A stretch of DNA of 64,000 nucleotides from CAKZNE01 sp040222435 (GCA_965212245.1 OZ243107.1:682001-746000); one strand, 5' to 3'. Counted from the stretch's first letter, positions 1 to 8,918 are shown. Notes: generated by a model from the letters alone, not told the origin. Translations and numbers: made by a program.

Positions 1-2538
1 GTAAACCACACCATTAAGTTTACAATACACATTTAATGAATCAGGTATACCGCTGGCATCAGCCGTAGTAATATCTGCAATATCATAAGTTGGAATACCA
101 GGTGCAGGCGCATCATTATCCTGAACCACTAATTGGTAGTTTAAACCAGACCCCATTAAAAGGCCGGCACTAACTCCGGTGATATTCACAAACAACGTTT
201 CATTGCTTTCCACCACGGCATCATCTATAATGGTAATGTCAAAGCTTACACTATCCTCATTAGCAGGAACGGTAAGGGTGAAAATACCGGTAGTGAAATT
301 AGGTGCAGGGGTGATGGAGCCATCATTAGGAATAGTTACTCCGGCACCTAAAGCGGCCTGAAGAGTAATGGTTTCTGATGTACTGGCCGTAGGATTAATA
401 ATCAGATCTACCGTTACGGTACCTACAGATTCACTAACTATTTGTGAAGACACCGGGTAATTAACCGTTGGGTTGGCAGGAGCTGTCAACAGAATATCAC
501 TCAGGCTACTTGGTAAAATCTGGTAACCTTCGTCAAAGGGTGAAGTGTTATCAAACTGGGCAGCGGCTCCGATGACATCAAACATAGCAGCGGGCACAGT
601 GGTACCGTCAATATCTGTGTCGCGATCAATGCGCAAGATGGTTGTGTCTGTACCATTGGTAATGGTAACACTGGCATCACTTCCGGCTGCTGGCCATTGG
701 GAAGGAGTAACCACCCAGTACCCATTCAGACGGATGTAATCACCTTCAACCACCTCATTAGGAACGGTAACCAGTAAAGGACTTTTTAAAGTAAGTCCGG
801 CAGACCAAAGCACAATAGAATCTGCAAATATTTCCGTGAGACCATTAAACTGAGCTATATCACCAAACACACTGATAGAGTCTCCGGGATTAGGAGAAGA
901 ATAGGTTGCTACATCATTAAAGTTAAATACATTGATACCTCCGGTAGCATCGTACATATAAAGGCTGTAACCTGCATTGCTATCAAAGTCAATAGAGTGT
1001 ACCACCCCTCTTAATTCACAAACCACATTCAATGAATCGGGCTCACCGTTAGCGTCATTGGTAGTTACTTGCGAAATGGTATAATAGGGTATGGAAGAAG
1101 CGGGACGTGCTTCAATATCCAATAAGCTGCTGGGCAAAATCTGATAACCTTCATCAAAGGGTGAGGAGTTATCAAACTGACCTCCTGCTCCGGTAACATT
1201 AAAAGGAGCAGTTGGCACAGGAGACCCATCAATATCGGTATCGCTGTCTATGCGTAAAGTAGTAGTATCAGCGCCATTGGTAATAGCCACACTTGCACTG
1301 GAGCCACTTGCCGGCCACTGACTTGCATCAATTACCCAATAACCATTCAATTTTATATAATCTCCCTCGACAGATTCATCCGGTGCCGTAACTACCGATG
1401 GCTGCTTTAAAGAAACTCCACTGCTAAGAAGAACTATAGAATCCGGTACAATTTCAGTAAGACCGTTAAACTGGGCAATAGAGCCTATTACACGAATAGA
1501 ATCTCCAACTGCCGGATTAGTGTAACTACTCACATCGTTAAAGCTAAACACGTTCATACCTCCGGTAGCGTCATACATATAAAGGCTATAACCTGCGTTA
1601 CCATCAAAATCAATAGAATGAACTATTCCGTGCAAGCGACATTCTACATTCAGTGAATCTGCAACGCCATTTACATCACTACTATTTACATCTGAAATAT
1701 TGTAATCCGGAATACCTCCGGCACCTACCTGAGGAGCTTCTACTCTGAAGTTATCTACAGCAGCATAGTCTGAACCTCCATTTTGTACGGCATAAATCCT
1801 CAACCTCACATAACTAGCTGAGGAAGGAACAGCTACATCAACAGTTACCCAACTCTGCGAGTCTTTATTTAAAAGGACAGGTGCACCCCAGGTTGAACCA
1901 TTATCAAATTCCACCACATACGCCAGCGAATCACTACCGTCAAAACCTATGGTATAGTAATCAAATTTTACCCTGGCATTGGGCAGACTGCTTACATCTA
2001 CTGCATCAAAATCCAGAGTGTGAGCAAAAGATCCTCCTCCATTAGGGTTATCCAGATCCCGCATTCCCCAAAAAGACGATCCTTCGGAAGGATTGATGGA
2101 TGAAAGAGACGAAACAATATCCCATACATCACTGGACATATTATAAGCTGCAGGCGTATTGGTGTAATTCCAGGTTCCGGTACCTGTTTCAAACCCCTGG
2201 GATACGGGTGCAGAAACCAATGGCAAAACGGTTACAGATCCAGCCATACCCGGAGCATGAGGTGTGCAAACATAGTTGTATGTACCGGCCACGGTAAACT
2301 GGAACTGGTAGGTCCAGGCAGAGCTGGAGGCAGAGCCATTCCCAAAAGTTACAGGGTTGGAACCATTGCTTCCGTCTACATTGTGCGTTCCTCCGGTGTT
2401 AGACCATAATACCGTATCACCCTGAGTGATAGTTAAACTTGAAGGAGTGAAGAAATTACTACCAACCGAAACGTTGTGGACAGTAGCAAATCCTGCAAAG
2501 GCAAAAAGAAATGCCAAAAGGGATAATCTTGCTTTCAT
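1..2538 (-). CDS. Secreted cupredoxin-domain repeat protein (partial, C-terminus beyond window)
   Basis: The frame is open from ATG at 2538 to the left edge, giving 846 residues without a stop. A signal peptide (about 1-19) is followed by a plastocyanin-like domain (about 20-103) with type-1 copper ligands in the expected order: His52, Cys91, His94 and Met98 (CTPHAPGM). Next comes a MAM/jelly-roll-like region (about 110-270) and two near-identical units of about 207 residues, each ending FDEGYQILPSSL and containing an OB-fold-like stretch (GDSIRVIGSIAQFNGLTEI). A Calx-beta-like domain (about 690-810) and the start of a third unit follow. Such proteins are usually type IX secretion cargo, but the C-terminus that would show this is not in the window. 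Electron transfer or copper binding at the surface is inferred from the ligands only. Confidence 0.85.
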   Translation of the reverse strand, partial: MKARLSLLAFLFAFAGFATVHNVSVGSNFFTPSSLTITQGDTVLWSNTGGTHNVDGSNGSNPVTFGNGSASSSAWTYQFQFTVAGTYNYVCTPHAPGMAGSVTVLPLVSAPVSQGFETGTGTWNYTNTPAAYNMSSDVWDIVSSLSSINPSEGSSFWGMRDLDNPNGGGSFAHTLDFDAVDVSSLPNARVKFDYYTIGFDGSDSLAYVVEFDNGSTWGAPVLLNKDSQSWVTVDVAVPSSASYVRLRIYAVQNGGSDYAAVDNFRVEAPQVGAGGIPDYNISDVNSSDVNGVADSLNVECRLHGIVHSIDFDGNAGYSLYMYDATGGMNVFSFNDVSSYTNPAVGDSIRVIGSIAQFNGLTEIVPDSIVLLSSGVSLKQPSVVTAPDESVEGDYIKLNGYWVIDASQWPASGSSASVAITNGADTTTLRIDSDTDIDGSPVPTAPFNVTGAGGQFDNSSPFDEGYQILPSSLLDIEARPASSIPYYTISQVTTNDANGEPDSLNVVCELRGVVHSIDFDSNAGYSLYMYDATGGINVFNFNDVATYSSPNPGDSISVFGDIAQFNGLTEIFADSIVLWSAGLTLKSPLLVTVPNEVVEGDYIRLNGYWVVTPSQWPAAGSDASVTITNGTDTTILRIDRDTDIDGTTVPAAMFDVIGAAAQFDNTSPFDEGYQILPSSLSDILLTAPANPTVNYPVSSQIVSESVGTVTVDLIINPTASTSETITLQAALGAGVTIPNDGSITPAPNFTTGIFTLTVPANEDSVSFDITIIDDAVVESNETLFVNITGVSAGLLMGSGLNYQLVVQDNDAPAPGIPTYDIADITTADASGIPDSLNVYCKLNGVVY
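475..1718 (-). repeat. Two tandem units of about 620 bp inside the cupredoxin-domain gene
   Basis: The segments around 1097-1718 and 475-1096 encode near-parallel protein units that share motifs such as SIDFD.NAGYSLYMYDATGG, IAQFNGLTEI and FDEGYQILPSSL. A third unit starts near position 105 and runs off the window, separated from the second by a Calx-beta-like domain. Nucleotide identity is high but not perfect, so these are diverged domain duplications rather than recent copies. Confidence 0.8.
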
Positions 2539-2562
2539 TATTCAAAGGTTTTTAAAACTTTG

Positions 2563-2570
2563 CAAAAGTA
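2563..2570 (-). promoter_or_regulatory. Bacteroidota -7 element (TACTTTTG) for the cupredoxin gene
   Basis: The minus strand reads TACTTTTG, an exact TAnnTTTG match, ending 25 nt upstream of the ATG at 2538. No convincing -33 TTTG was found at the usual spacing. Confidence 0.55.
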
Positions 2571-2619
2571 AGAAGCATTAGCCAATAACCTTTTCACCGT
2601 TTGTTAACTGAATATTAAT

Positions 2620-2651
2620 AAAAAAGCCCCTGCACGGGCAAGGACTTTTCA
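2620..2651 (-). terminator. Rho-independent terminator of the TonB receptor gene
   Basis: On the minus strand an AAAAGTCC/GGGGCTTTT stem with a GC-rich loop is followed by a T run. It sits 18 bp past the stop codon at 2669. Confidence 0.7.
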
Positions 2652-2668
2652 TGAATGATCAATAATGA

Positions 2669-5560
2669 TTATTTGAACTTATAACTGTATCCTATTGAGA
2701 ATTGAACACCTGGATTCATACTCGTAAACACCTGGTCCTTTGCTTTATAACCCACAAAGAAGCTCTCACGAACATCATTTAGTAAATTGGAGACCTTAAA
2801 CCCAAGTGTAGAACGTCTTTCAGCACCAAAAGATTTGCTACCTGTAATATTTAAGGAGTGAAACAATTCGGCATATACATCCGGGAATAGTCCACCACCC
2901 ACAACTTCCAGTGTCCTCCCCTTCACATTATAGTAACCACCAACACTCAGTCCTTTGTTCACATCATCATAGGAAATTCCTCCATTAATAATGTAGGGAG
3001 CCTGACCGGCCATTCTTCTCTTTCTGTCTACCGTTTGGCCAGTTTTTTCATAATCCTTTCGAAAATTAAACTCAGTGTCGGTCATTTCTATTTGGGAATA
3101 CACATAAGTAACATTCCCGCTAAAACTCAGTTTATTCATAGCCTCATTTATAAAGCCAAGGTTTTTTCTCAACTCTACTTCAGCTCCGAAAACTTGTCCA
3201 TCACCCACATTTCTTGGCTGAAACTCCGCTGTAGTTTGTGCCTCAGGGATACGGACCAATTCAATGGCATCAGAGAAAAGCTTGGTGAAGCCGCTCACTG
3301 AGAAAAGCTCTCCTTTTTCTCCGAAATATTCCCATCTTATATCAAAATTATTGATTCTTGTTGACGTAAGATTTCCATCCCACTCACCCTCGTAAGGAGC
3401 CAACCCTCCATTAAAAGTACGATCAGATACGGGATCAAGAATCTGGGCAAATGATAATTCCTTAAATGAAGGACGAGCTATAGACCTGAAATATGAGAGC
3501 CTCAAATTCTGATCTTCTGTTACATTGTAAATAATATTGGCAGATGGAAACAGATCGAGCGCAGAAAGCACTTCATCGTTATTAAGAACACGATTGGCTA
3601 ACTGATCCCTTCCTGTATGGGTTTGATAATAGTTCTCCGCTCTCAAACCCAGAATAACCTTCAGTCTGAAAGCTGGCTCAGCCTGTAAAGAGATATAAGC
3701 CGCGGTATTATTAACGCTTGATGAGTATTCATTTGGGTTAGGGTCTCCATTGGAGGAGTTATAAAAAATGCCTCCATCATCATTGTTGGGATACATGTTC
3801 TCCGGTACCAAAACCTCATTGGGATCTCCACTAAAATCAGGCTGGCCACCAAAAAACTGAAGCTCATAGGAAAGAATAGTATAATCTCTTTTTTTGAAAA
3901 CATGGCTGGCACCAAATTTTAATTTAGCCTCTCGTGTTAACCACTGGAAAGTTCGGGTAATATCAACCTTTCCCACACCATTGAATTCATCCAGATATCT
4001 CCAACTCCTCTTTGGAAAGCCTACATCACTGCTAAATGAAGAATCCTGAGTGGATGGATTCAGGCGAAAACTTGTAGTTCTGAGATCGGGTTCTGTAATA
4101 CTTGAAAGGGTGGGGGAAAGTTTCCACTCAATTTCCCAATCATCCTCTGCATTATGGTGTTCTCCACTTAACAAAAGATTTGAAAGACCCCGTTGACCAT
4201 AATACAATGAGTTTGCATATGACTCATAACCTGATTGTCCAACAGCTTCACTATTGTTATATACTTCAAATTGTCCGGCCACTTTTTCAGCATTTTGCAA
4301 ATGCATCACTGTCAATCTATATTTAGAGAGTGATGTTTTATAGGCTATGCCTGCAAGCCCACCCAACAAAACATTGTTTTCACCTTGTTGTCCTCTTCTT
4401 ATTGTAGATGGAACTAATTCATATGTATCGGTTTCACCGGACTGAGATCTCTGATAGTCGCCATACACCACATCATCATAATATTCTGTAGTGTTCTTAT
4501 AGGTCAGTGAAAGTATATAGCCTATTTTATGACCATTTCCCCTGAGCTTCTGATTTCCAAAGGAAAAGCCAAGACTAGCATCCATCAAACTACTCTGTTT
4601 TATAGCGCCCAATACTGGTGAGAATGAATTTAAAAACTGATTTACTTCCTGATCTGAATAACCCTGACCATTAGGTGAGGGTATGGGTTCGGTATCTGCC
4701 TTATCTGGTAAAGCGCGTGTACCATCATCAAAACCCAAAAAATCTGTACCACCTCCTTCATAGGTCAGGTAATCACTATTGAAGTGCATTTCTGGGTTGT
4801 AGGCAAGACCTACAGAAACATTTAAAATTTTATCGTTGGGGAAATCCTGTGTTTCGATATCCACAACCCCACCTGTAAAATCAGCCGGCAATTCAGCTAC
4901 TGCAGATTTTAGCACAGTCATATTGGCGATAAGGTTGGTTGGGAAAATATCTATTTGGATAGCATTTTTATCGGGATCGAGGCCAGGAATATCCACTCCA
5001 TTGAGCATCGTTTTAGTGTAACGATCTCCCAGACCTCTTACATACACATACTTCCCTCCCTCAACAGAAACTCCGGTCACTCTTTTGGCGGCATCCGCAG
5101 CATCCGAATCACCGGTTTTTTTGAGCTTGGCCGATGAAATACCATCAATAAGATTGGCTGATTTACGCTTAACGGTAATCATAGCTGCTTCAGTATTCCG
5201 TACTGATTCAGCGGTTATAGTAACTTCTCCCAACTCGCTGGAAGATGGTTTCAGACGTATCACATCAATTATCGTAACATCTCCGGGTTTTACTACCACT
5301 CCGGTAATAGTTATACTGCTCATCCCGATGAACGATACGTTCATATCATAGGTGCCAGCCCCAGCAGAAAGCTCAAACTTTCCGTCAAAATCAGTGGTGG
5401 TGCCAATTTGAGTTCCTTTGAGGATAGCATTAGCGCTAAACAAGGGTTCCCCTGATTCATCATCAATTATCTGACCCCGGATAATTCCATTCTGAGCCCA
5501 TATTACCTGGGGCACTCCTAGTACAATAAAAAGTAAAAAAACTTTTAGAAACTGGTTCAT
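2669..5560 (-). CDS. TonB-dependent outer membrane receptor
   Basis: This 963-residue protein has a signal peptide (about 1-22), a carboxypeptidase-like regulatory beta-sandwich (about 27-105), a plug domain (about 115-240, with KYVYVRGLGDRY and a VEG motif) and a 22-strand-type barrel to the C-terminus, which ends in an alternating SIGYSYKFK strand. It would import a ligand across the outer membrane using TonB-ExbBD energy. No SusD-like gene is adjacent, so it is not a classic polysaccharide utilization pair. It lies downstream of the Asp-rich surface lipoprotein gene but behind that gene's terminator. The divergent PhoB/PhoR-like system is next door. The substrate is unknown; an ion, phosphorus compound or other nutrient sensed by that system is an inference. 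Confidence 0.9.
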   Translation of the reverse strand: MNQFLKVFLLFIVLGVPQVIWAQNGIIRGQIIDDESGEPLFSANAILKGTQIGTTTDFDGKFELSAGAGTYDMNVSFIGMSSITITGVVVKPGDVTIIDVIRLKPSSSELGEVTITAESVRNTEAAMITVKRKSANLIDGISSAKLKKTGDSDAADAAKRVTGVSVEGGKYVYVRGLGDRYTKTMLNGVDIPGLDPDKNAIQIDIFPTNLIANMTVLKSAVAELPADFTGGVVDIETQDFPNDKILNVSVGLAYNPEMHFNSDYLTYEGGGTDFLGFDDGTRALPDKADTEPIPSPNGQGYSDQEVNQFLNSFSPVLGAIKQSSLMDASLGFSFGNQKLRGNGHKIGYILSLTYKNTTEYYDDVVYGDYQRSQSGETDTYELVPSTIRRGQQGENNVLLGGLAGIAYKTSLSKYRLTVMHLQNAEKVAGQFEVYNNSEAVGQSGYESYANSLYYGQRGLSNLLLSGEHHNAEDDWEIEWKLSPTLSSITEPDLRTTSFRLNPSTQDSSFSSDVGFPKRSWRYLDEFNGVGKVDITRTFQWLTREAKLKFGASHVFKKRDYTILSYELQFFGGQPDFSGDPNEVLVPENMYPNNDDGGIFYNSSNGDPNPNEYSSSVNNTAAYISLQAEPAFRLKVILGLRAENYYQTHTGRDQLANRVLNNDEVLSALDLFPSANIIYNVTEDQNLRLSYFRSIARPSFKELSFAQILDPVSDRTFNGGLAPYEGEWDGNLTSTRINNFDIRWEYFGEKGELFSVSGFTKLFSDAIELVRIPEAQTTAEFQPRNVGDGQVFGAEVELRKNLGFINEAMNKLSFSGNVTYVYSQIEMTDTEFNFRKDYEKTGQTVDRKRRMAGQAPYIINGGISYDDVNKGLSVGGYYNVKGRTLEVVGGGLFPDVYAELFHSLNITGSKSFGAERRSTLGFKVSNLLNDVRESFFVGYKAKDQVFTSMNPGVQFSIGYSYKFK

Positions 5561-5623
5561 TTTGCGAAAATTAAAGGATGGCAGTTTTTCTCAATTAAAT
5601 TTAAAACAGACACTTATTTAAAT

Positions 5624-5658
5624 GAAAAAAAGCTTGCCTCCGAAGAAGGCAAGCTTTG
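5624..5658 (-). terminator. Rho-independent terminator of the surface lipoprotein gene
   Basis: On the minus strand, AAAGCTTGCC pairs with GGCAAGCTTT across a short loop and is followed by seven T. It separates the lipoprotein gene from the TonB receptor gene, so the receptor needs readthrough or its own promoter. Confidence 0.85.
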
Positions 5659-5678
5659 TAAGAATTTTATTTACTTAC

Positions 5679-6917
5679 TTATAGTCCAATTTGAGCTAAA
5701 GCACCTGATTGGTTTGCCCAGGTCCAGCCAAATGCACTAGCATCAGCACCTACTGTTGCCGTTCCAACAGCTGTAACGCCAGAAGGAACTGTTCCATTTG
5801 AGAAAAGGTCAACCAAAGCTCCAGTAACTACATTAACTTCAATATTTTGTGTTCCACTTCCGTCACCACCAAATGATTCGAAAGGCTCAAAATCGGAAGT
5901 TGCTGCATAAGAAGCATCTAAACCAAAGAAATATACACCATCAAGTTCAGCATTGGTGTCATCATCCCAGTCTACAAGATGATCAATATTATCACCAGCA
6001 TACACCGTACCTCTGGTAAATGTATGAGTACCGGTAGCAGCAGGACCTTCAGGACCATCAAGTTCGAAAGCGGAGCCTCCCTGAGGAGTAACGATCAGGA
6101 AGTTATCACAATTACCTGTCCAATCCTGATCCGTATCTAAACCATCATCACCACAGTTCCATACAAGAACATTAGAAACATTAACGGTTCCACCAAACCA
6201 CTCAATACCATCATCCTGGTTGGCCACAATCTCTATATGGTGAATGTCAGTACCTGAACCTACACCACCAAGGGTAAGACCGTTGATTTCATTTCCAGCA
6301 CCAATGTTAGTACCACCGTGACGGATTGAAACATAAGCGAAAGTTCCTGAACTGTGAGTATCGTTAGATCCTCCATAAAGACCATTTTGATCTGATGTTG
6401 GAATACCTTCAATCTGAACTTCTTCAGCCGAAGCAGAGATATGAGCATCTCCAAGAATGATCACACCACCCCATTGACCATTATTGTCAGGCTTAAGGTT
6501 AGGACTTTCAATTTGACCGGGCTCAATATTATCAGCAGTAGAAGTAAAAATGATAGGCTCACTGGCTGTACCTTCGGCCATAATCTTACCATCCTTTGCG
6601 ACAACCAAAGCAGTAGAGCTGGCACCAGCACCAGGAGCACCTTTAATAACTGTACCAGGCTGAATAGTTAAGGTTGCTCCGCTTGTTACAGTAATACGGC
6701 TTCTCAACACATAAATATTGTCTTTAGACCATGTTTCACTGGAAGTAACGTTACAATCTTTGTAAATGATTTGCGTACCATTTGCAGTAGTATCTGAAGC
6801 CATAACTTCTGAGTTAGAGCAACCCATAGATGTGTTATCATCGTCATCTTTGTCACAAGATGTAAGAGCAAAAACAGCCATTGCGCTGTAAAGCATCATT
6901 GATTTAATTTTTTTCAT
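5679..6917 (-). CDS. Asp-rich surface lipoprotein with right-handed beta-helix
   Basis: ATG at 6917 is preferred over an in-frame upstream ATG at 6947 because it places a lipoprotein signal peptide at the N-terminus with lipobox LTSC. The mature protein begins CDKDDDDN, which fits the acidic lipoprotein export signal that sends Bacteroidota lipoproteins to the cell surface. The 412-residue product then has short repeats typical of a parallel beta-helix (GTVIKGAPG, WGGVIILGDAHIS, SIRHGGTNIG, DDGIEWFGGTVN, CGDDGLDTDQDW), probably Asp-rich turns able to bind cations. No catalytic residues can be assigned. With the downstream TonB receptor it could form a surface capture and import pair (inference). 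Confidence 0.8.
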   Translation of the reverse strand: MKKIKSMMLYSAMAVFALTSCDKDDDDNTSMGCSNSEVMASDTTANGTQIIYKDCNVTSSETWSKDNIYVLRSRITVTSGATLTIQPGTVIKGAPGAGASSTALVVAKDGKIMAEGTASEPIIFTSTADNIEPGQIESPNLKPDNNGQWGGVIILGDAHISASAEEVQIEGIPTSDQNGLYGGSNDTHSSGTFAYVSIRHGGTNIGAGNEINGLTLGGVGSGTDIHHIEIVANQDDGIEWFGGTVNVSNVLVWNCGDDGLDTDQDWTGNCDNFLIVTPQGGSAFELDGPEGPAATGTHTFTRGTVYAGDNIDHLVDWDDDTNAELDGVYFFGLDASYAATSDFEPFESFGGDGSGTQNIEVNVVTGALVDLFSNGTVPSGVTAVGTATVGADASAFGWTWANQSGALAQIGL

Positions 6918-6963
6918 CGGAATTCTGTTTTTAAGATTTGCCGGCAAAGGAACGTTGGTAATG

Positions 6964-7001
6964 TTAAGTCTGCATTAACTCAACTTCAACTTTAATTCAA
7001 A
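6964..7001. promoter_or_regulatory. Four 11-bp-phased direct repeats (candidate PhoB/OmpR-type operator)
   Basis: TTAAG (6964), TTAAC (6975), TCAAC (6986) and TCAAA (6997) start exactly 11 bp apart. Head-to-tail half-sites at 11-bp spacing are the hallmark of OmpR/PhoB-family response regulator binding. The array lies between the lipoprotein gene and the response regulator gene, the natural place for divergent control. Confidence 0.5.
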
Positions 7002-7088
7002 CCATACGGGCTATGGAATGAAGGCCCAAAACTCAGTTTGTACCTGCTCTGCTTCATTTAATATGGACTTAACACTGATAATACTGTA

Positions 7089-7104
7089 TTAAAGATTTGT
7101 TAAG
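7089..7104 (+). promoter_or_regulatory. Second phased repeat pair upstream of the response regulator
   Basis: TTAAA (7089) and TTAAG (7100) are again 11 bp apart and use the same half-site as the array at 6964-7001. They end 26 bp before a -7-like element at 7131, so an autoregulatory site is plausible. Confidence 0.4.
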
Positions 7105-7130
7105 ACCAAAGAGGAGCTTGTGAATATAAT

Positions 7131-7138
7131 TACTTTTG
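7131..7138 (+). promoter_or_regulatory. Bacteroidota -7 element (TACTTTTG) for the two-component operon
   Basis: This is an exact TAnnTTTG match 23 nt upstream of the ATG at 7162. If it is used, transcription starts after the upstream GTG at 7120, which supports 7162 as the translation start. Confidence 0.5.
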
Positions 7139-7161
7139 ACCCGTACTTTTCTTCAAAACCT

Positions 7162-7845
7162 ATGAAAAACAGTGATTATAAGATACTTCTGGTAGATGAT
7201 GAGCCGGATATCATTGAGTTTGTAAGCTATAACCTTAAAAAGGAAGGCTTTGATGTTTTAACCGCCACCAATGGTGAGGATGGTTTGCAAATGGCTAAGA
7301 AAAGTCACCCGCACCTGATACTGCTGGATGTGATGATGCCGGGCATGGATGGTATAGAAACCTGTGACCAGATTCGCAATACCCCCAACCTGGAAGACAC
7401 CCTTATTGCCTTTTTAACGGCCAGGGGCGAGGATTACAGCCAGGTAGCAGGCTTTGATGCAGGTGCTGATGATTATATCACCAAACCCATTAAACCCAAA
7501 GTCCTGATCAGTCGTATAAAGGCACTTCTCAGGCGTTACGGCCAAACGGAAAAAAAATCCAACGTTCAGGAATTTGGTCGCATTATTATTGACCTTGATA
7601 AATACCAGGTAAAATACAAGGACAAAAAACTGGACCTCCCCCGTAAAGAGTTTGAATTGCTGACACTACTTACCTCCCGCCCGGGTAAGGTATTTCACCG
7701 CGATGAAATACTGGATAAAATCTGGGGCAATGAAGTTGTGGTTGGCGGACGCACCATTGACGTTCACATACGTAAACTGCGTGAAAAAATTGGTGAGAAA
7801 TACATCAAAACTGTAAAAGGTGTAGGCTATAAATTCGAGGTATAA
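7162..7845 (+). CDS. PhoB-like OmpR-family response regulator
   Basis: The 227-residue protein has a receiver domain (about 6-120) with acidic pocket Asp12/Asp13, phospho-acceptor Asp56 (LILLDVMMPGMDG), Thr86 and Lys108. A winged-helix DNA-binding domain (about 130-227) ends in the usual VKGVGYKFEV. ATG at 7162 is chosen because the receiver starts directly after it. A GTG at 7120 preceded by GAGGAG would add 14 residues of no recognisable fold. It forms an operon with the histidine kinase 26 bp downstream. The relation to PhoB is by similarity of motifs, and phosphate control is not shown. The phased repeats upstream are candidate binding sites. Confidence 0.92.
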   Translation: MKNSDYKILLVDDEPDIIEFVSYNLKKEGFDVLTATNGEDGLQMAKKSHPHLILLDVMMPGMDGIETCDQIRNTPNLEDTLIAFLTARGEDYSQVAGFDAGADDYITKPIKPKVLISRIKALLRRYGQTEKKSNVQEFGRIIIDLDKYQVKYKDKKLDLPRKEFELLTLLTSRPGKVFHRDEILDKIWGNEVVVGGRTIDVHIRKLREKIGEKYIKTVKGVGYKFEV

Positions 7846-7871
7846 GCCACCTTTTAGTATATTTCGGGAAT

Positions 7872-8918
7872 ATGAGAATGGATAAACCGGGCTTCCTGGC
7901 CTTAACTGTATCCCTTATATTGGGGTGTATCGTTTTTGCTTCAGGGATCTTCATAAGTTTTTGGATCAGTAATATGCTTCCCTGGCGGGAAGTTTTCCTG
8001 TTTTCTATATGGTCTTCAATTATTGCTTATTTTCTTATCCGCTATGCGGTACATCAATTCATCTATAACAAGGTGAAGATCATTTACAAGAATATCCATG
8101 ATCTTAAGGTGGGGAATGATACTGACGAAGATGAGGTGGTCCGCTCTACAGACCTGGATATGGTAACCCGTGAAGTTTCTGAATGGGCCGAACAACGCAG
8201 AAATGAGATACAGGAACTAAAGGCCCGTGAACAATTTCGAAGAGAGTTTATAGGTAATATTTCACATGAGTTAAAAACCCCCGTTTTTAACATTCAAGGC
8301 TATTTACTCACCTTGCTGGACGGAGCGCTGGATGATCCCGATATAAACCGCAGGTACCTCAAGCGCGCTAATAAGTCGGTAGATCGAATGATCAATATCA
8401 TTGACGACCTGGAAACCATCAGTAATCTCGAAGCCAACCGTGTTCACCTGGGGTACAGTGACTTTGACATCATAACCCTGGTGCAGGAGACCTTTGAGCT
8501 TTTGGAAGAAAATGCCAAGGAAAGGAAGATTACTCTTAAGCTTAAAAAAGAATACGATAAACCCTTAAAAGTAAATGCCGATCGGCAAAAAATAGAACAG
8601 GTGCTGATCAACCTCATCATCAATGCTATTAAATATGGTAAAACGCAAGGCAAAGTAGAGGTACGTTTTTACGATATGCATACCAATATCCTGATTGAGG
8701 TATCAGACGATGGCACAGGAATTCCGCAGGAAGATATTCCCCGCATTTTTGAGCGCTTTTACCGGGTGGATAAAAGCAGATCTCGCGAAGCCGGAGGTAC
8801 CGGCCTGGGTTTATCTATTGTAAAGCATATTATTGAAGCCCACAAGCAGGCCATCAATGTGCGCAGCAGCGAAAATGCCGGTTCAACTTTTTCCTTTACC
8901 CTCAAAAAGGCCAAATAG
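7872..8918 (+). CDS. PhoR-like sensor histidine kinase without periplasmic sensor domain
   Basis: The 348-residue protein has two membrane helices (about 9-32 and 40-58) joined by only a few residues, then a HAMP-like/linker region (about 60-120). The dimerization and phospho-acceptor domain carries FIGNISHELKTP with His132. The ATPase domain has an N box (NLIINAIKYG), G1 (DDGTGIP), F (FERFYRVD) and G2 (GGTGLGLSIV). It should phosphorylate the upstream response regulator. With almost no extracytoplasmic loop, it likely senses in the membrane or through a partner protein, as PhoR does through the Pst transporter. A second in-frame ATG lies at 7878. Its 3' end overlaps the convergent glycosyltransferase gene by 36 bp. 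Confidence 0.92.
   Translation: MRMDKPGFLALTVSLILGCIVFASGIFISFWISNMLPWREVFLFSIWSSIIAYFLIRYAVHQFIYNKVKIIYKNIHDLKVGNDTDEDEVVRSTDLDMVTREVSEWAEQRRNEIQELKAREQFRREFIGNISHELKTPVFNIQGYLLTLLDGALDDPDINRRYLKRANKSVDRMINIIDDLETISNLEANRVHLGYSDFDIITLVQETFELLEENAKERKITLKLKKEYDKPLKVNADRQKIEQVLINLIINAIKYGKTQGKVEVRFYDMHTNILIEVSDDGTGIPQEDIPRIFERFYRVDKSRSREAGGTGLGLSIVKHIIEAHKQAINVRSSENAGSTFSFTLKKAK

Noticed and set aside
2669..5560. SusC/SusD polysaccharide utilization locus
   Set aside because: No SusD-like gene, glycoside hydrolase or sugar sensor is adjacent to either TonB receptor in the window.
7120..7161. GTG at 7120 with a good Shine-Dalgarno-like GAGGAG as start of the response regulator
   Set aside because: The receiver domain begins right after ATG 7162 and the likely -7 element at 7131 lies downstream of the GTG. 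It remains a possible alternative.
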